From Sva-07 sp963747375 (GTDB lineage: Bacteria; Actinomycetota; Acidimicrobiia; Acidimicrobiales; Ilumatobacteraceae), in NCBI GenBank assembly GCA_963747375.1, contig CAVVFL010000022.1, positions 248,001 through 312,000 on the forward strand: a stretch of 64,000 nt of DNA, given 5' to 3'. The position numbers and the translations under genes were made by a program. Within the stretch, counting starts at the first letter, position 1. Each line of letters opens with the position of its first letter. Under the pieces are notes generated by a model, which was given only the letters and a program-made list of their open reading frames with translations, did no database searches and was not told the origin of the DNA. This document shows positions 26,148 through 34,951 of the stretch, piece by piece.

Positions 26148-27545
26148 TCAGATCTTGGCGAAACGGAACTCGGTTGGGATTCCGGCCTCGACCTCGTTGT
26201 TCGCATCGTACGTGAGGATCTTGAAGCTCGCTTCGGTCGGCTCGCCTTCGGGGCCGAACGTCTGCGGGCCGGAAGGTCCGTCGTAGTCGATGTCGGTGCC
26301 GGCATCGATCAGCGCGACGCAATCGGCGTAGGTCGTGCACTTCTCGCCGTCGCGGGTGACGCCGTTGATCTGCGCAGCGACTGCCGCGGGATCATCGGTG
26401 CCGGCGATCTCCGCGGCCAGGGCCACGATGATCACCGCGTCGTAGGACTCCGGGCCGTAGCTGAAGTCGATCAGGCCCGGGTCGACGCCAAGGAGACGAT
26501 CCTGGAAGTCACCGGTGATCTCGGCTGCGGGCAGAGTGCCACGGATGCCTTCCATCGACCCGGCGGGCAGCTGCGCGCCGAGTGCGTTGCCGACGTTGCC
26601 GTCGACCAGGTAGATCTTCTTGCCGGCGGCAGGCGTGTAGCCCGCTTCGAACAGCGACGTGAGGATCTTCGAGGTCTCCTCGAAGCCGATGATCACGAGT
26701 GCTTCGGGATCGCCCGAGATCGCCTTGTCGACTTCAGCGGAGAACTCTGCCGCTTGCGGGTCGTAGGTGAACTGGTCGACGATCTCGCCGCCCTGGTCGG
26801 CGAAGGGCTCGGTCGAGTACTTGAGCAGGCCCTCACCGTACGGATCCTGCAGCGCCATGAACGTGGCGGTGGTCACGCCCTCTTCGATCATGAGATCGGC
26901 GAGCACGCGACCCTGCAGCACGTCGGACGGGGCGGTACGGAAGTAGAGCCCGTCGTCGGCGTAGTCGGTGAAGTCCGGCGAGGTGTTGGCCGGGCTGAAG
27001 TGGATCTTGCAGTTCTCGACGAGCTTGTCGATGAACGTGAACGACACACCCGAGGAGGCAGCGCCGATGAACGCGTCGGCGCCGGCAGCGAGCTGGCGGT
27101 CGACGGTCTGGTTGGCGATGTCGGTGGAGGTGTCGCCGGAGTCGCCCTGGTCGAGGGTGACATCGGCGCCGAGGGCGCCGCCGGCTTCGTTGATCTCCTG
27201 GACGGCGAGGTCGACGCCGGCGAACTCGGGCGGGCCGAGGAACGCAAGGTTGCCGGTCTCGGGCAGGACGGTGGCGATGTTCACGACGCCATCGGACTCA
27301 CCGGTGCACGTCGGAGCCGACTGGACGGTTTCGCCCTCGACTGCGGCGTCGGTGGTGTCCGGGGCCGTGGTCTCCTCGGTCGTTGCGTCGGTGGTGTCCG
27401 GGGCCGTGGTCTCTTCGACTGTTGCCTCGGTGCCTGCCGGTGCTTCGGTGCTGGACGAGCTGCTGTCGTCGCTGCCGCAGGCTGCGGCAACGAGAGTCAG
27501 GCCGACCAGCAGTGCACCGACGCGCTTCACGCGTGATTTCTGCAT
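26148..27545 (-). CDS. livK: Branched-chain amino acid ABC transporter substrate-binding lipoprotein
   Basis: Type I periplasmic-binding-fold lipoprotein (465 aa). Signal peptide with lipobox LVAAACGSDD; a Ser/Thr/Glu/Asp-rich spacer carries a 13-residue tandem repeat (TTEETTAPDTTDA type). The Leu/Ile/Val-binding fold follows: IATVLPETGNLAFLGPPEFAGV, then QEINEAGGALG, FIGAASSGVS, FRTAPSDVLQGRVLADL and SYGPESYDAV. It should supply substrate to LivHMGF, although it is transcribed from the opposite strand. ATG 27545 is preceded by GGGGGAG; its promoter (TACAAT, 27612-27607) leaves about a 55-base leader. The exact substrate (amino acid, amide or urea) is not shown. Confidence 0.9.
   Translation of the reverse strand: MQKSRVKRVGALLVGLTLVAAACGSDDSSSSSTEAPAGTEATVEETTAPDTTDATTEETTAPDTTDAAVEGETVQSAPTCTGESDGVVNIATVLPETGNLAFLGPPEFAGVDLAVQEINEAGGALGADVTLDQGDSGDTSTDIANQTVDRQLAAGADAFIGAASSGVSFTFIDKLVENCKIHFSPANTSPDFTDYADDGLYFRTAPSDVLQGRVLADLMIEEGVTTATFMALQDPYGEGLLKYSTEPFADQGGEIVDQFTYDPQAAEFSAEVDKAISGDPEALVIIGFEETSKILTSLFEAGYTPAAGKKIYLVDGNVGNALGAQLPAGSMEGIRGTLPAAEITGDFQDRLLGVDPGLIDFSYGPESYDAVIIVALAAEIAGTDDPAAVAAQINGVTRDGEKCTTYADCVALIDAGTDIDYDGPSGPQTFGPEGEPTEASFKILTYDANNEVEAGIPTEFRFAKI
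27346..27413. repeat. Two direct copies of a 29-bp unit, 39-bp period, in livK linker
   Basis: Identical 29-bp units start at 27346 and 27385. They encode the acidic Thr-rich linker between the lipid anchor and the binding domain, so the copy number could vary without breaking the frame. Confidence 0.7.
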
Positions 27546-27606
27546 GTTGTGGGTTCTCCCCCTTGTTGGGGTGCGGGCAGGGTGCCCACACTCATAAGGT
27601 CCACCG

Positions 27607-27612
27607 ATTGTA
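27607..27612 (-). promoter_or_regulatory. -10 box TACAAT for livK
   Basis: Near-consensus TACAAT on the minus strand, about 60 bases before the livK start codon; one of the few leadered promoters in the window. Confidence 0.5.
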
Positions 27613-27655
27613 CGCATCGTGCGTGGTGAATGGAACGCACTACCGTTTCGGGACT

Positions 27656-28504
27656 GTGAACGATGCCAACGCCTCCCTGTCCGAGTCGAGCCGGTCGGAG
27701 GTGCGTTACGTCGTCGCCGACCACGTCGCGACCCTCACCCTCGACGCTCCAGAGCGGATGAACACGATCTCGGGGATCATGTTGCGCGAGATCAGCGAGT
27801 TGCTGCTGCGCGCCGATGCCGACCCCGATGTGCGCTGCATCGTGTTGACCGGTTCCGGTCGTGCGTTCTGTGCCGGCCTCGACCTCCAGGCTCAGATGGC
27901 AGGCCCGAAGGGTGGTCTCGGGAATCTGAGTGATTCCGGGGACGCGCCGCCTGCGTTCACCGGCGAGTTCGACCTCCGATCGGCGCCGCCGGTGGTGCTG
28001 CACAACCTCGACACACCGACGATCTGCGCCCTGAACGGCGGAGCGGCGGGGTACGGCCTCGACCTCGCGCTCGGTTGTGACATCCGTATCGCGGCGGAGA
28101 ACGCCAAGCTCAATCCCGGCTTCGCCAAGCGCGGGATCCTTCCGGAGAGCGGCGGCACGTGGCTGCTTCCCCGAATGGTGGGCTACGCGAAGGCTGCCGA
28201 GATCGCGTTCACCGGTCGCACGCTCAGCGCCGCCGAGGCGCTGGAGTTGGGCTTGGTCAACCAGGTGGCGGCGCCCGGCGAGTTCGAGAAGCGAACGGCG
28301 GAGATGGCGTCGGACATCGCCGCGAACGCGCCACTCGCCGTTCGGGCGATCAAGCGGATGATGCGCGCGGCCGAGACCGAGACGTTCGAACAGAACGTGC
28401 ACCACGTGTTCCTCCAGTTGTTGCCGTTGTTGCGTACCGACGACTTCACCGAGGGAGTCACGGCCTTCATGGAGAAGCGCGAGCCCGAGTTCCACGGCCG
28501 GTGA
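27656..28504 (+). CDS. Enoyl-CoA hydratase/isomerase family protein
   Basis: Crotonase-fold protein, 282 aa. Seen: oxyanion-hole segments CAGLDLQAQMAG and ALNGGAAGYGLDLALGCDIRIA, NPGFAKRGILPESGGTWLLPRMVG (the acidic catalytic residue region with Glu in PESGG), and the C-terminal AIKRMMRAAE. Probably acts in fatty-acid or side-chain beta-oxidation. GTG 27656 chosen, with TACCGT (27641-27646) 9 bases upstream; the longer open frame runs antisense into livK. Overlaps the next gene by GTGA. Confidence 0.87.
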   Translation: MNDANASLSESSRSEVRYVVADHVATLTLDAPERMNTISGIMLREISELLLRADADPDVRCIVLTGSGRAFCAGLDLQAQMAGPKGGLGNLSDSGDAPPAFTGEFDLRSAPPVVLHNLDTPTICALNGGAAGYGLDLALGCDIRIAAENAKLNPGFAKRGILPESGGTWLLPRMVGYAKAAEIAFTGRTLSAAEALELGLVNQVAAPGEFEKRTAEMASDIAANAPLAVRAIKRMMRAAETETFEQNVHHVFLQLLPLLRTDDFTEGVTAFMEKREPEFHGR

Positions 28505-29124
28505 GCACCGACGAGTCGGTCACCCTGCTGGAAGGCTTGGCGACCACTCGGGCCGTTCGTCGCTACACCGATGCCCCGGTCACCGACGCCGACCTCGCAA
28601 CGATTCTGTGGCACGCCGGATGCGCACCCTCGGGTTCGAATCGCCAACCGTTCCGGTTTCTCGTGCTTCGTGACGGCACACGTGCGAGGGAAGCCAAGGC
28701 ACTGCTCGGCGAGGCGTTTCGAGCCGGGTGGGCCGCCAAACGGGCCGGTGACGGTTACCGGCCGTCGCGATTCGCCGACTCGATGCAGCGCTACGTCGAC
28801 CGGTTCGAACAGACGCCGGTCGTCGTGCTCGTCTGCCTGGAGCGGTACCGGGCGCCCTCGCCCTACGAGGGGGCATCGGTGTACCCGGCGTGCCAGAACC
28901 TGCTGCTCGCCGCGCGGGCGCTCGGCTACGGCGGCGCGCTGACGATGTGGCATCTCGGTGTCGAGGGCGAGCTCCGTGAACTGCTGGATGTACCCGCCGA
29001 CGTCGCGCTGTCGGCGTGCATCACATTGGGGGTACCGGAGGGCAATCACGGGCCGGTGAAGCGCAAGCCCGTGGCGGAGATCGTCTTCGACGACACCTGG
29101 GGGCAGCCGGCCGGCTGGATCTAG
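28501..29124 (+). CDS. Nitroreductase family protein
   Basis: FMN-dependent oxidoreductase of 207 aa. N-terminal TTRAVRRYTDAPVTDADL and GCAPSGSNRQPFRFLVLRD form the FMN-binding signature; ALGYGGALTMWHLG and ITLGVPEGNHGPVKRKP the C-terminal part. Start GTG 28501 overlaps the preceding stop (GTGA), implying coupling with the enoyl-CoA hydratase. Substrate unknown; such enzymes reduce quinones, flavins or nitro compounds. Confidence 0.85.
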   Translation: MSTDESVTLLEGLATTRAVRRYTDAPVTDADLATILWHAGCAPSGSNRQPFRFLVLRDGTRAREAKALLGEAFRAGWAAKRAGDGYRPSRFADSMQRYVDRFEQTPVVVLVCLERYRAPSPYEGASVYPACQNLLLAARALGYGGALTMWHLGVEGELRELLDVPADVALSACITLGVPEGNHGPVKRKPVAEIVFDDTWGQPAGWI

Positions 29125-29127
29125 TCT
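29122..29127 (+). promoter_or_regulatory. -10 box TAGTCT, leaderless start of xylB
   Basis: TAGTCT ends 6 bases before GTG 29134 and overlaps the nitroreductase stop codon. Confidence 0.5.
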
Positions 29128-29133
29128 GGCCGG

Positions 29134-30552
29134 GTGCCCTTCGTTGCCGGCGTCGACTCGTCCACCCAATCGACCAAGGTCGAGATCCGTGATCTGGACA
29201 CGGGCGAGATCGTCGCATCGACCTCGTCACCGCATCCGGCGGTGACGCCACCGTGCAGCGAACAGGACCCAGCGTCGTGGTGGAGTGCATTCGAGACGGC
29301 CTGGGCTGCAGCAGGAGCCGAACTCCGGGAACGCACGGGCTCGGCCGAGGTTGCGGCGGTCAGCATCGGCGGCCAGCAGCACGGCATGGTGGCGCTCGAC
29401 GCCGACGATGTGCCGGTTCACCCGGCGAAGCTGTGGAACGACACCGAATCGGCCCCCGACGCCGGCTGGCTGCTCGGGCAGCTGGGAGGTCCTGCCGCGT
29501 GGGCCGATGCCGTCGGCAGCGTCCCCGTCGCCGCGTTCACCGCCACGAAGCTGTCGTGGCTCCACCGGACCCACCCGGATGCGTGGGCCCGGATCGCCCA
29601 CGTGCTCCTGCCGCACGACTACCTGACGCATCGGCTCACCGGTGCCTACACAACCGACCGCGGCGACGCCTCGGGGACCGGGTACTGGTCGCCGACCGCG
29701 GGGGAGTACCGGTGGGACCTGCTCGCCCTCATCGACGCCGACCGTGACTGGAGCGGCGTCGTGCCGACCGTGCTCGGTCCGCTCGACACGGCGGGAAACT
29801 GGAACGGGGTGCCGGTTGCCGTGGGAACCGGCGACAACATGGCGGCTGCGCTCGGATTGGGCCTCGACCTCGGTGATGCCGTGCTGTCGATCGGCACGTC
29901 GGGCACCGCGTTCACCGTTGCCGATCGCCCGACTGCGGATCCGTCGGGTGAGGTGGCGGGATTCGCCGACGCGACCGGGCGGTTCCTGCCGCTCGTGTGC
30001 ACGTCGAACGCGGCCAAGGTGCTCGACGCGGTCGCGCGCTTGCTCGGTGTCGACCACGACGAGTTCGATCGGCTGGCGCTCGCCGCCCCGGGTGATCGCG
30101 GGCCGATCATGCTGCCCTACCTCGATGGCGAGCGGACTCCGTACCGTCCGGATGCAACCGGCGTGCTCAGTGGCCTGCGCAGCGACGTGAGCCGTGAGGA
30201 GTTCGCCCGCGCGGCAGTCGACGGCGTGGGGTGCGGCCTGCTCGATGCGCTCGACTCGTTGCGCCGGCATGCCGCGCTGGACGGACGGCTCGTCCTCACC
30301 GGCGGTGGCGCCCAATCGCGTGCCGTACAGGCGGTGATCGCCGGCCTGGTCGACTGCGCCGTGATGGTGGCCGACGTGGACCAGGCCGTGGCGACCGGGG
30401 CCGCGGTGCAGGCGGCGGCTGTCGTCGAGGGCGCTGATCACCACACGATCCAAGAGCGTTGGGGTCTCGGGAGCGGAACGACCGTCGATCATCGCGTCGA
30501 CTCCGCCAACCTGCGCGAGCGATACGCCGAACTGCGCGACGCGACGGCGTGA
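29134..30552 (+). CDS. xylB: Xylulokinase-type FGGY carbohydrate kinase
   Basis: A 472-aa FGGY kinase. AGVDSSTQSTKVEI is the N-terminal phosphate loop, SIGGQQHGMVALD with LWND the sugar-binding segment characteristic of D-xylulokinases, VGTGDNMAAALGLG the family hinge with the catalytic Asp, SIGTSGTAF the second phosphate motif, and LTGGGAQSRAVQ the adenosine motif. Phosphorylates D-xylulose or a similar ketose. No xylose isomerase or sugar transporter is adjacent, so the pathway context is missing. Overlaps the J-domain gene by GTGA. Confidence 0.88.
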   Translation: MPFVAGVDSSTQSTKVEIRDLDTGEIVASTSSPHPAVTPPCSEQDPASWWSAFETAWAAAGAELRERTGSAEVAAVSIGGQQHGMVALDADDVPVHPAKLWNDTESAPDAGWLLGQLGGPAAWADAVGSVPVAAFTATKLSWLHRTHPDAWARIAHVLLPHDYLTHRLTGAYTTDRGDASGTGYWSPTAGEYRWDLLALIDADRDWSGVVPTVLGPLDTAGNWNGVPVAVGTGDNMAAALGLGLDLGDAVLSIGTSGTAFTVADRPTADPSGEVAGFADATGRFLPLVCTSNAAKVLDAVARLLGVDHDEFDRLALAAPGDRGPIMLPYLDGERTPYRPDATGVLSGLRSDVSREEFARAAVDGVGCGLLDALDSLRRHAALDGRLVLTGGGAQSRAVQAVIAGLVDCAVMVADVDQAVATGAAVQAAAVVEGADHHTIQERWGLGSGTTVDHRVDSANLRERYAELRDATA

Positions 30553-31076
30553 CGGATCCGTTCCGCGTTCTGGGCCTCGGACCGGGCGCCACTCCCGACG
30601 ACGTGCGTACGGCACGGCGCGAACTCGCCAAGCGTCATCATCCCGACCGTGGCGGCGACCCGGAGGCGATGCAGGCCGTCAACGAAGCCGCCGATGACGC
30701 ACTCCAACGCATCACCCGCCACATCGGCGACGAGGTCGTGCCCGACCCGTCAGCGACCGTCGCAGACGAACCGGGCGGTGGCGTGAGTCGGGACGTCCCG
30801 TCGTTCACCGTGGAGGCGCTGCCGGCCGAGACGTTCGAGGGGTTGCTCGTCGTGGCGTCGTGGCTGGGGGAGGTCCTCGACGACGATCCGCCGTACCGGC
30901 TCGACACGCACCTGTACGAGCCAGTCGACTGCTGGTGTCGACTCGACGTCGTCCCCGACGCCGGCGCGTCCACGGTCAGTCTCACCGTCGCGGGTCTCGA
31001 CGGCGCGCCGACGCCGGACATCCTCACGATTCGCGACCTCTGGATCGCCAACCTCAACGCGGTCGACTGGAGCTGA
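30549..31076 (+). CDS. J-domain (DnaJ N-terminal) protein
   Basis: A 175-aa protein. Residues 3-55 form a J domain with the HPD motif (AKRHHPDRGGD), which stimulates Hsp70 ATPase. There is no Gly/Phe region or zinc domain, so it is not a full DnaJ. The remainder (residues 80-175) has an acidic, strand-rich domain ending DLWIANLNAVDWS of unknown role. Start GTG 30549 overlaps the xylB stop. Convergent with tsaC. Confidence 0.8.
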   Translation: MTDPFRVLGLGPGATPDDVRTARRELAKRHHPDRGGDPEAMQAVNEAADDALQRITRHIGDEVVPDPSATVADEPGGGVSRDVPSFTVEALPAETFEGLLVVASWLGEVLDDDPPYRLDTHLYEPVDCWCRLDVVPDAGASTVSLTVAGLDGAPTPDILTIRDLWIANLNAVDWS

Positions 31077-31085
31077 ATCGCCGGC

Positions 31086-32023
31086 TCACCCTGGGCGGGG
31101 TGCGGCGGCCTTGTGCAGGCGGTCACGGATGGCGTGGCCGAGGCCGATCGGCGGGGGGAGCACGGCAATGACCGTGGCGACGCCGCGTGCATCGGCGTCA
31201 CGGAGTCGGGCGTACAGCTCGTGGGCGTACACCACGAGATCGTCGGTCAGGTCGAGGATTTCGCTGTTGGCGGTGCCGGCACGAAGCGCGAATGCATCGT
31301 CGGCGTCGTCGACGAGTCGCACGGCGCAGGTTGGCGCATAGTGCGATTCCAGCATGCCGCTCGCCCGGCTCGGGCCTGATGCGTCCGCAACTGCACCGTC
31401 GAGCAGCCGGCGGATGTCCTCGACCGGCACTCCGCCGGCACGCAGGATCTGTGGTGGAACGGAGACGAAGTCGACGATGGTGCTCTCCACGCCGATCGGG
31501 CACTCGCCGCCGTCGAGGATCAGATCGCGAGCGGGGTCGAGGAACTCGCCCAGGTCGTGGAGCACGTGATCTGCGGTCGTCGGGCTGACGGCACCGAACC
31601 GATTGGCCGACGGCGCCGCGAGACCGACGCCGACTCGTTCGAGCAGTGCGGCGGCGACGGGATGCGCGGGGACGCGGATCCCGACGGTGTCGAGGCCACC
31701 GGTCACCTCGTCGAGCACGCCGCTCGCCCTGGGCAGGATGGCGGTCAGTGGCCCGGGCCACGCGACCTCGATCAGTCGTTGCGCAGCAGCGGTGACCGAC
31801 GAGGCCCAGCGGGGCAGTTGGTCGGGCGCAGCGAGATGCACGATGAGCGGGTGGTCCACCGGCCGACCCTTCACCGCGAAGATTCTCCGGACTGCCTCGG
31901 CATTGGTCGCATCGGCGGCCAGTCCGTAGACGGTCTCGGTGGGCATGGCGACGAGACCCCGGCGCGGATCACTGCGACGGCGCGGTCGACGTCGGTGGAG
32001 ACGAGCACCCGCGGGTTCAGCAC
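31086..32023 (-). CDS. tsaC: L-threonylcarbamoyladenylate synthase, Sua5 type (one frameshift)
   Basis: Makes threonylcarbamoyl-AMP for the essential t6A37 tRNA modification. The YrdC domain shows AMPTETVYGLAADATN, IFAVKGRPVDHPLIVHL, WPGPLTAILPR, IRVPAHP and LAAPSANRFGAVSPT; the C-terminal Sua5 domain follows after SGMLESHYAP. About 312 aa. One base is missing from the four-C run at 31957-31960: adding it joins the N-terminal frame (LNPRVLVSTDVDRAVAVIRAG) to GLVAMPTETVYG. GTG 32023 overlaps the stop of the upstream hydrolase gene. Confidence 0.88.
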
Positions 32024-32724
32024 AGTGCGTCGAGGAACTCGAGTGCAGCGTCGAAGAACCCGAACGATTCGGTCGTGGCGAAGTGGTCGACACCCCGCAA
32101 TGTCTCACACCGTCCATCGGGGAACGCCGCGGCGAGTTCGTCGCCGGGATACACGAAGTCCTTGTCGCCGACCACGACGAGCACCGGACAGGTGACCCGA
32201 GCGCACTGGTCGGGGGTGATCGGCGTCGATGGCGGCCGCTTCATGACCGCGGTCAGAGCATCGATGTCGTTGCCGGGCTGGACGGCGTACTGGGTGAACA
32301 GCCGGACCGTGTTGTCGAGTGACGACGGGTCACCGCCGGCCCCGACGGTCTCGAGACCCGCAATGATCGCCTGAGTGCCCGACTCGTCGCGGTCGAAGAT
32401 GTTGGAGCCGATGCCGGCCAGCACGATGCGGTGGAACCGTTCGGGACGATCGATGGCCAGCCGGAGCAGCGTCATCGCGCCGAGAGAGAAGCCGATGGCA
32501 TCGACCGGTTCCTCGGGGAGCGCGTCGACGATGCGTGTCGTCAGGTCGGCGTAGTCGTCGGGATCGTGCGGCTTGGGAGCGGTGCCGTGGCCGAGCAGAT
32601 CGATGCCGATGACCGGCACGTCCGCGTCCTGGAGCAGCGCGGTGAACCCACTGCGCTCCCAGGTCGTTGCGAACGATCCTCCCCATCCGTGGATCAGGGC
32701 GACCGGCGACGTTGTTCGTGTCAT
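32017..32724 (-). CDS. Alpha/beta hydrolase
   Basis: A 235-aa hydrolase with oxyanion segment LIHGWGGS, nucleophile elbow GFSLGA, acid Asp in VVGDKDFVYPG and catalytic His in GVDHFAT. No lid insertion large enough to suggest a lipase. Substrate unknown. Upstream in the same operon as tsaC (7-base overlap). ATG 32724 lies 9 bases from TAGTCT. Confidence 0.85.
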   Translation of the reverse strand: MTRTTSPVALIHGWGGSFATTWERSGFTALLQDADVPVIGIDLLGHGTAPKPHDPDDYADLTTRIVDALPEEPVDAIGFSLGAMTLLRLAIDRPERFHRIVLAGIGSNIFDRDESGTQAIIAGLETVGAGGDPSSLDNTVRLFTQYAVQPGNDIDALTAVMKRPPSTPITPDQCARVTCPVLVVVGDKDFVYPGDELAAAFPDGRCETLRGVDHFATTESFGFFDAALEFLDALC

Positions 32725-32733
32725 GGACGAGCC

Positions 32734-32750
32734 AGACTAGGGCCTAGCCT
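32734..32750. promoter_or_regulatory. Divergent -10 boxes around an 11-bp dyad
   Basis: CTAGGGCCTAG (32737-32747) is a perfect odd palindrome. TAGTCT on the minus strand (32739 to 32734) faces the hydrolase gene and TAGCCT on the plus strand (32745-32750) faces guaB1, which would have a leader of about 58 bases. Confidence 0.45.
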
Positions 32751-32815
32751 GTGGTCGCTTCCAGAACGAGTGTCGCCGGACTGACCGTGTCGGCATCGAA
32801 AAGGACCTCCACCCC

Positions 32816-34249
32816 ATGCGCATGCTTCATCCCGATCCCGGCTTCGACCTGACCTACAGCGATGTGTTCATGGTGCCGAGCCTGTCCGAGGTTCCGTCAC
32901 GGATGAGTGTCGACCTGCGGACCCCCGACGGCATCGGCACGACCATCCCGATCGTGGTGTCGAACATGACTGCGGTCGCGGGGCGACGCATGGCCGAGAC
33001 CGTCGCCCGTCGAGGTGGCATCGCGATCCTTCCGCAGGACATCCCGGTCGATGTCGTGGCGAGGGTGATCGACTACGTCAAGCGATGCCACACGGTGTTC
33101 GAGACGCCGATCACGCTGGCGCCCGACGCGACGATCGCCGACGCGCTCTCTCTGATCCACAAACGCGCACATGGCGCAGTGGTGGTTGTCGACGACGGCA
33201 CCCCGGTCGGTGTGTTCACCGAGGGCGACGGCGACGGTTTCGACCGGTTCACGCAGCTCGCCAACGTGATGAGTTCGAGTCTGCACATCCTCAGCCCGGA
33301 CATCGATCCGGCAACGGCGTTCGACCATCTTGGGAAGAACCGACTGCGAGTTGCTCCGGTCGTGGACGACGACGGTCGTCTCCTCGGAGTGATCACCCGT
33401 GAGGGGGCACTGCGATCGACGATCTACGACCCGGCCGTCGATGCGCAGGGTCGACTGATGGTCGGCGCCGCCGTGGGGATCAACGGTGAGCCCGCAGCTC
33501 GCGCCAAGGAGCTCGTCGGCCACGGCGTCGACGTGCTCGTGATCGACACTGCCCACGGACACCAGACCCGCACCCTCCGTGCGATCGAGGCGGTTCGGGC
33601 CGAGCTGCCCAACGCGAAGATCATCGCCGGCAACGTGGTGACGGCCGTCGGGACTCGTCAGCTGATCGAAGCCGGTGCCGACGTGGTCAAGGTCGGAGTC
33701 GGCCCCGGCGCGATGTGCACGACGCGCATGATGACCGGTGTCGGTCGTCCCCAGTTCTCCGCCGTCGTCGAATGCGCGGACGAGGCCCGGCGGCTCGGAC
33801 ACCACATCTGGGCCGATGGCGGCGTCCGGTTCCCGCGTGATGTGGCGCTCGCACTGGCCGGTGGAGCGGCCAGCGTGATGTTCGGCTCGTGGCTGGCCGG
33901 CACGTACGAATCAGCCGCCGACACGATGCGCGACCCCGACGGCCGCCTCTACAAGGAGAGCTTCGGCATGGCGTCGAACCGTGCGGTGAAGCACCGCACG
34001 CAGCTCGACGACGGCTTCGAGCGCGCCCGCAAGGAGCTCTTCGAAGAGGGGATCAGTACGTCGCGGATGTACCTCGACCCGGTGCGCCCGAGCGTCGAGG
34101 ACATCATCGACCAGATCGTCGCGGGCTTGCGTTCGTCGTGCACGTATGCCGGTGCCGATTCGATCGATGCATTCCATGAGCGTGCCGTCGTCGGTGTGCA
34201 GAGCACCGCGGGCTACGACGAGGGACGGCCCCTCGGGGTCTCGTGGTGA
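32816..34249 (+). CDS. guaB1: GuaB1-family IMP dehydrogenase-related protein (probable GMP reductase)
   Basis: A 477-aa TIM-barrel enzyme with two CBS domains inserted at about residues 95-205. The catalytic Cys loop is GPGAMCTTRMMTGVGRPQ, followed by the GGVRFPRDVALALAGGAASVM phosphate-binding segment. Actinobacterial GuaB1 was shown in mycobacteria to be a GMP reductase (GMP to IMP) rather than an IMP dehydrogenase; that role is transferred here by family. ATG 32816 has AAAAGGA about 10 bases upstream. Followed by cmk with a 4-base overlap. Confidence 0.88.
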   Translation: MRMLHPDPGFDLTYSDVFMVPSLSEVPSRMSVDLRTPDGIGTTIPIVVSNMTAVAGRRMAETVARRGGIAILPQDIPVDVVARVIDYVKRCHTVFETPITLAPDATIADALSLIHKRAHGAVVVVDDGTPVGVFTEGDGDGFDRFTQLANVMSSSLHILSPDIDPATAFDHLGKNRLRVAPVVDDDGRLLGVITREGALRSTIYDPAVDAQGRLMVGAAVGINGEPAARAKELVGHGVDVLVIDTAHGHQTRTLRAIEAVRAELPNAKIIAGNVVTAVGTRQLIEAGADVVKVGVGPGAMCTTRMMTGVGRPQFSAVVECADEARRLGHHIWADGGVRFPRDVALALAGGAASVMFGSWLAGTYESAADTMRDPDGRLYKESFGMASNRAVKHRTQLDDGFERARKELFEEGISTSRMYLDPVRPSVEDIIDQIVAGLRSSCTYAGADSIDAFHERAVVGVQSTAGYDEGRPLGVSW

Positions 34250-34938
34250 GCATGGCCATGAGTGCGCCGACGAGTGCTGAGCTGACACCTGCCCCGATCA
34301 TCGTGGCGATCGACGGCCCGGCGGGCGCCGGCAAGAGCACGGTCGGTCGAGCGGTGGCGCATCGGCTCGGGCTGGAGTATCTCGACACCGGGGCGATGTA
34401 CCGGGCCGTCACGTTCGCAGCGCTGCGACGAGGGCTCGATCCGGCCGACGAGGACGACATCGCCGAGTTGTCGGAATCGGTTGCGATGTCGCTGGACGCC
34501 ACCTCGGATGGCACCGTGGTCCATGTCGACGGTGTCGACGCCACGATCGAGATCCGCGGGCGCGAGGTCACCTCCGCGGTCAGCGCGGTGGCGGCCAACA
34601 GCAGAGTGCGAGCCGAACTGGTGCGCCGGCAACGGCGATGGGTCGCCGACCATCGCGGCGCCGTCGTCGAAGGGCGCGACATCGGCTCGGTGGTCTTTCC
34701 CGATGCGACGTTGAAGCTCTACGTGACGGCCTCGCCGCGTGTTCGCGCGGAGCGACGCGTGGCCGAGATCGGCGGCGACGTCGCCGAGGTCGAGGCATCG
34801 ATCATCGAGCGTGACCGCAAGGACTCGACGCGCGTCGACAGTCCGTTGACGGAGGCGTCGGGTTCGATCGTCGTCGACACGAGTGGGCTGTCGATCGATC
34901 AGGTCGTCGACACGGTCCTGGCGCTTCTCGAACCGTGA
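34246..34938 (+). CDS. cmk: Cytidylate kinase
   Basis: Phosphorylates CMP and dCMP. Walker A DGPAGAGKST, LEYLDTGAMYRAVT, the CMP-binding REVTSAVSAVAANSRVR, GRDIGSVVFPDA and the lid RDRKDSTRVDSPL are all present. About 230 aa, normal. Start GTG 34246 overlaps the guaB1 stop as GTGA; GTG 34243 and ATG 34252 are alternatives. The usual cmk neighbours der and the 1-acylglycerol-phosphate acyltransferase are half kept: plsC follows, der is not seen. Confidence 0.93.
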   Translation: MSMAMSAPTSAELTPAPIIVAIDGPAGAGKSTVGRAVAHRLGLEYLDTGAMYRAVTFAALRRGLDPADEDDIAELSESVAMSLDATSDGTVVHVDGVDATIEIRGREVTSAVSAVAANSRVRAELVRRQRRWVADHRGAVVEGRDIGSVVFPDATLKLYVTASPRVRAERRVAEIGGDVAEVEASIIERDRKDSTRVDSPLTEASGSIVVDTSGLSIDQVVDTVLALLEP

Positions 34939-34951
34939 CTGTGCTCGAACG

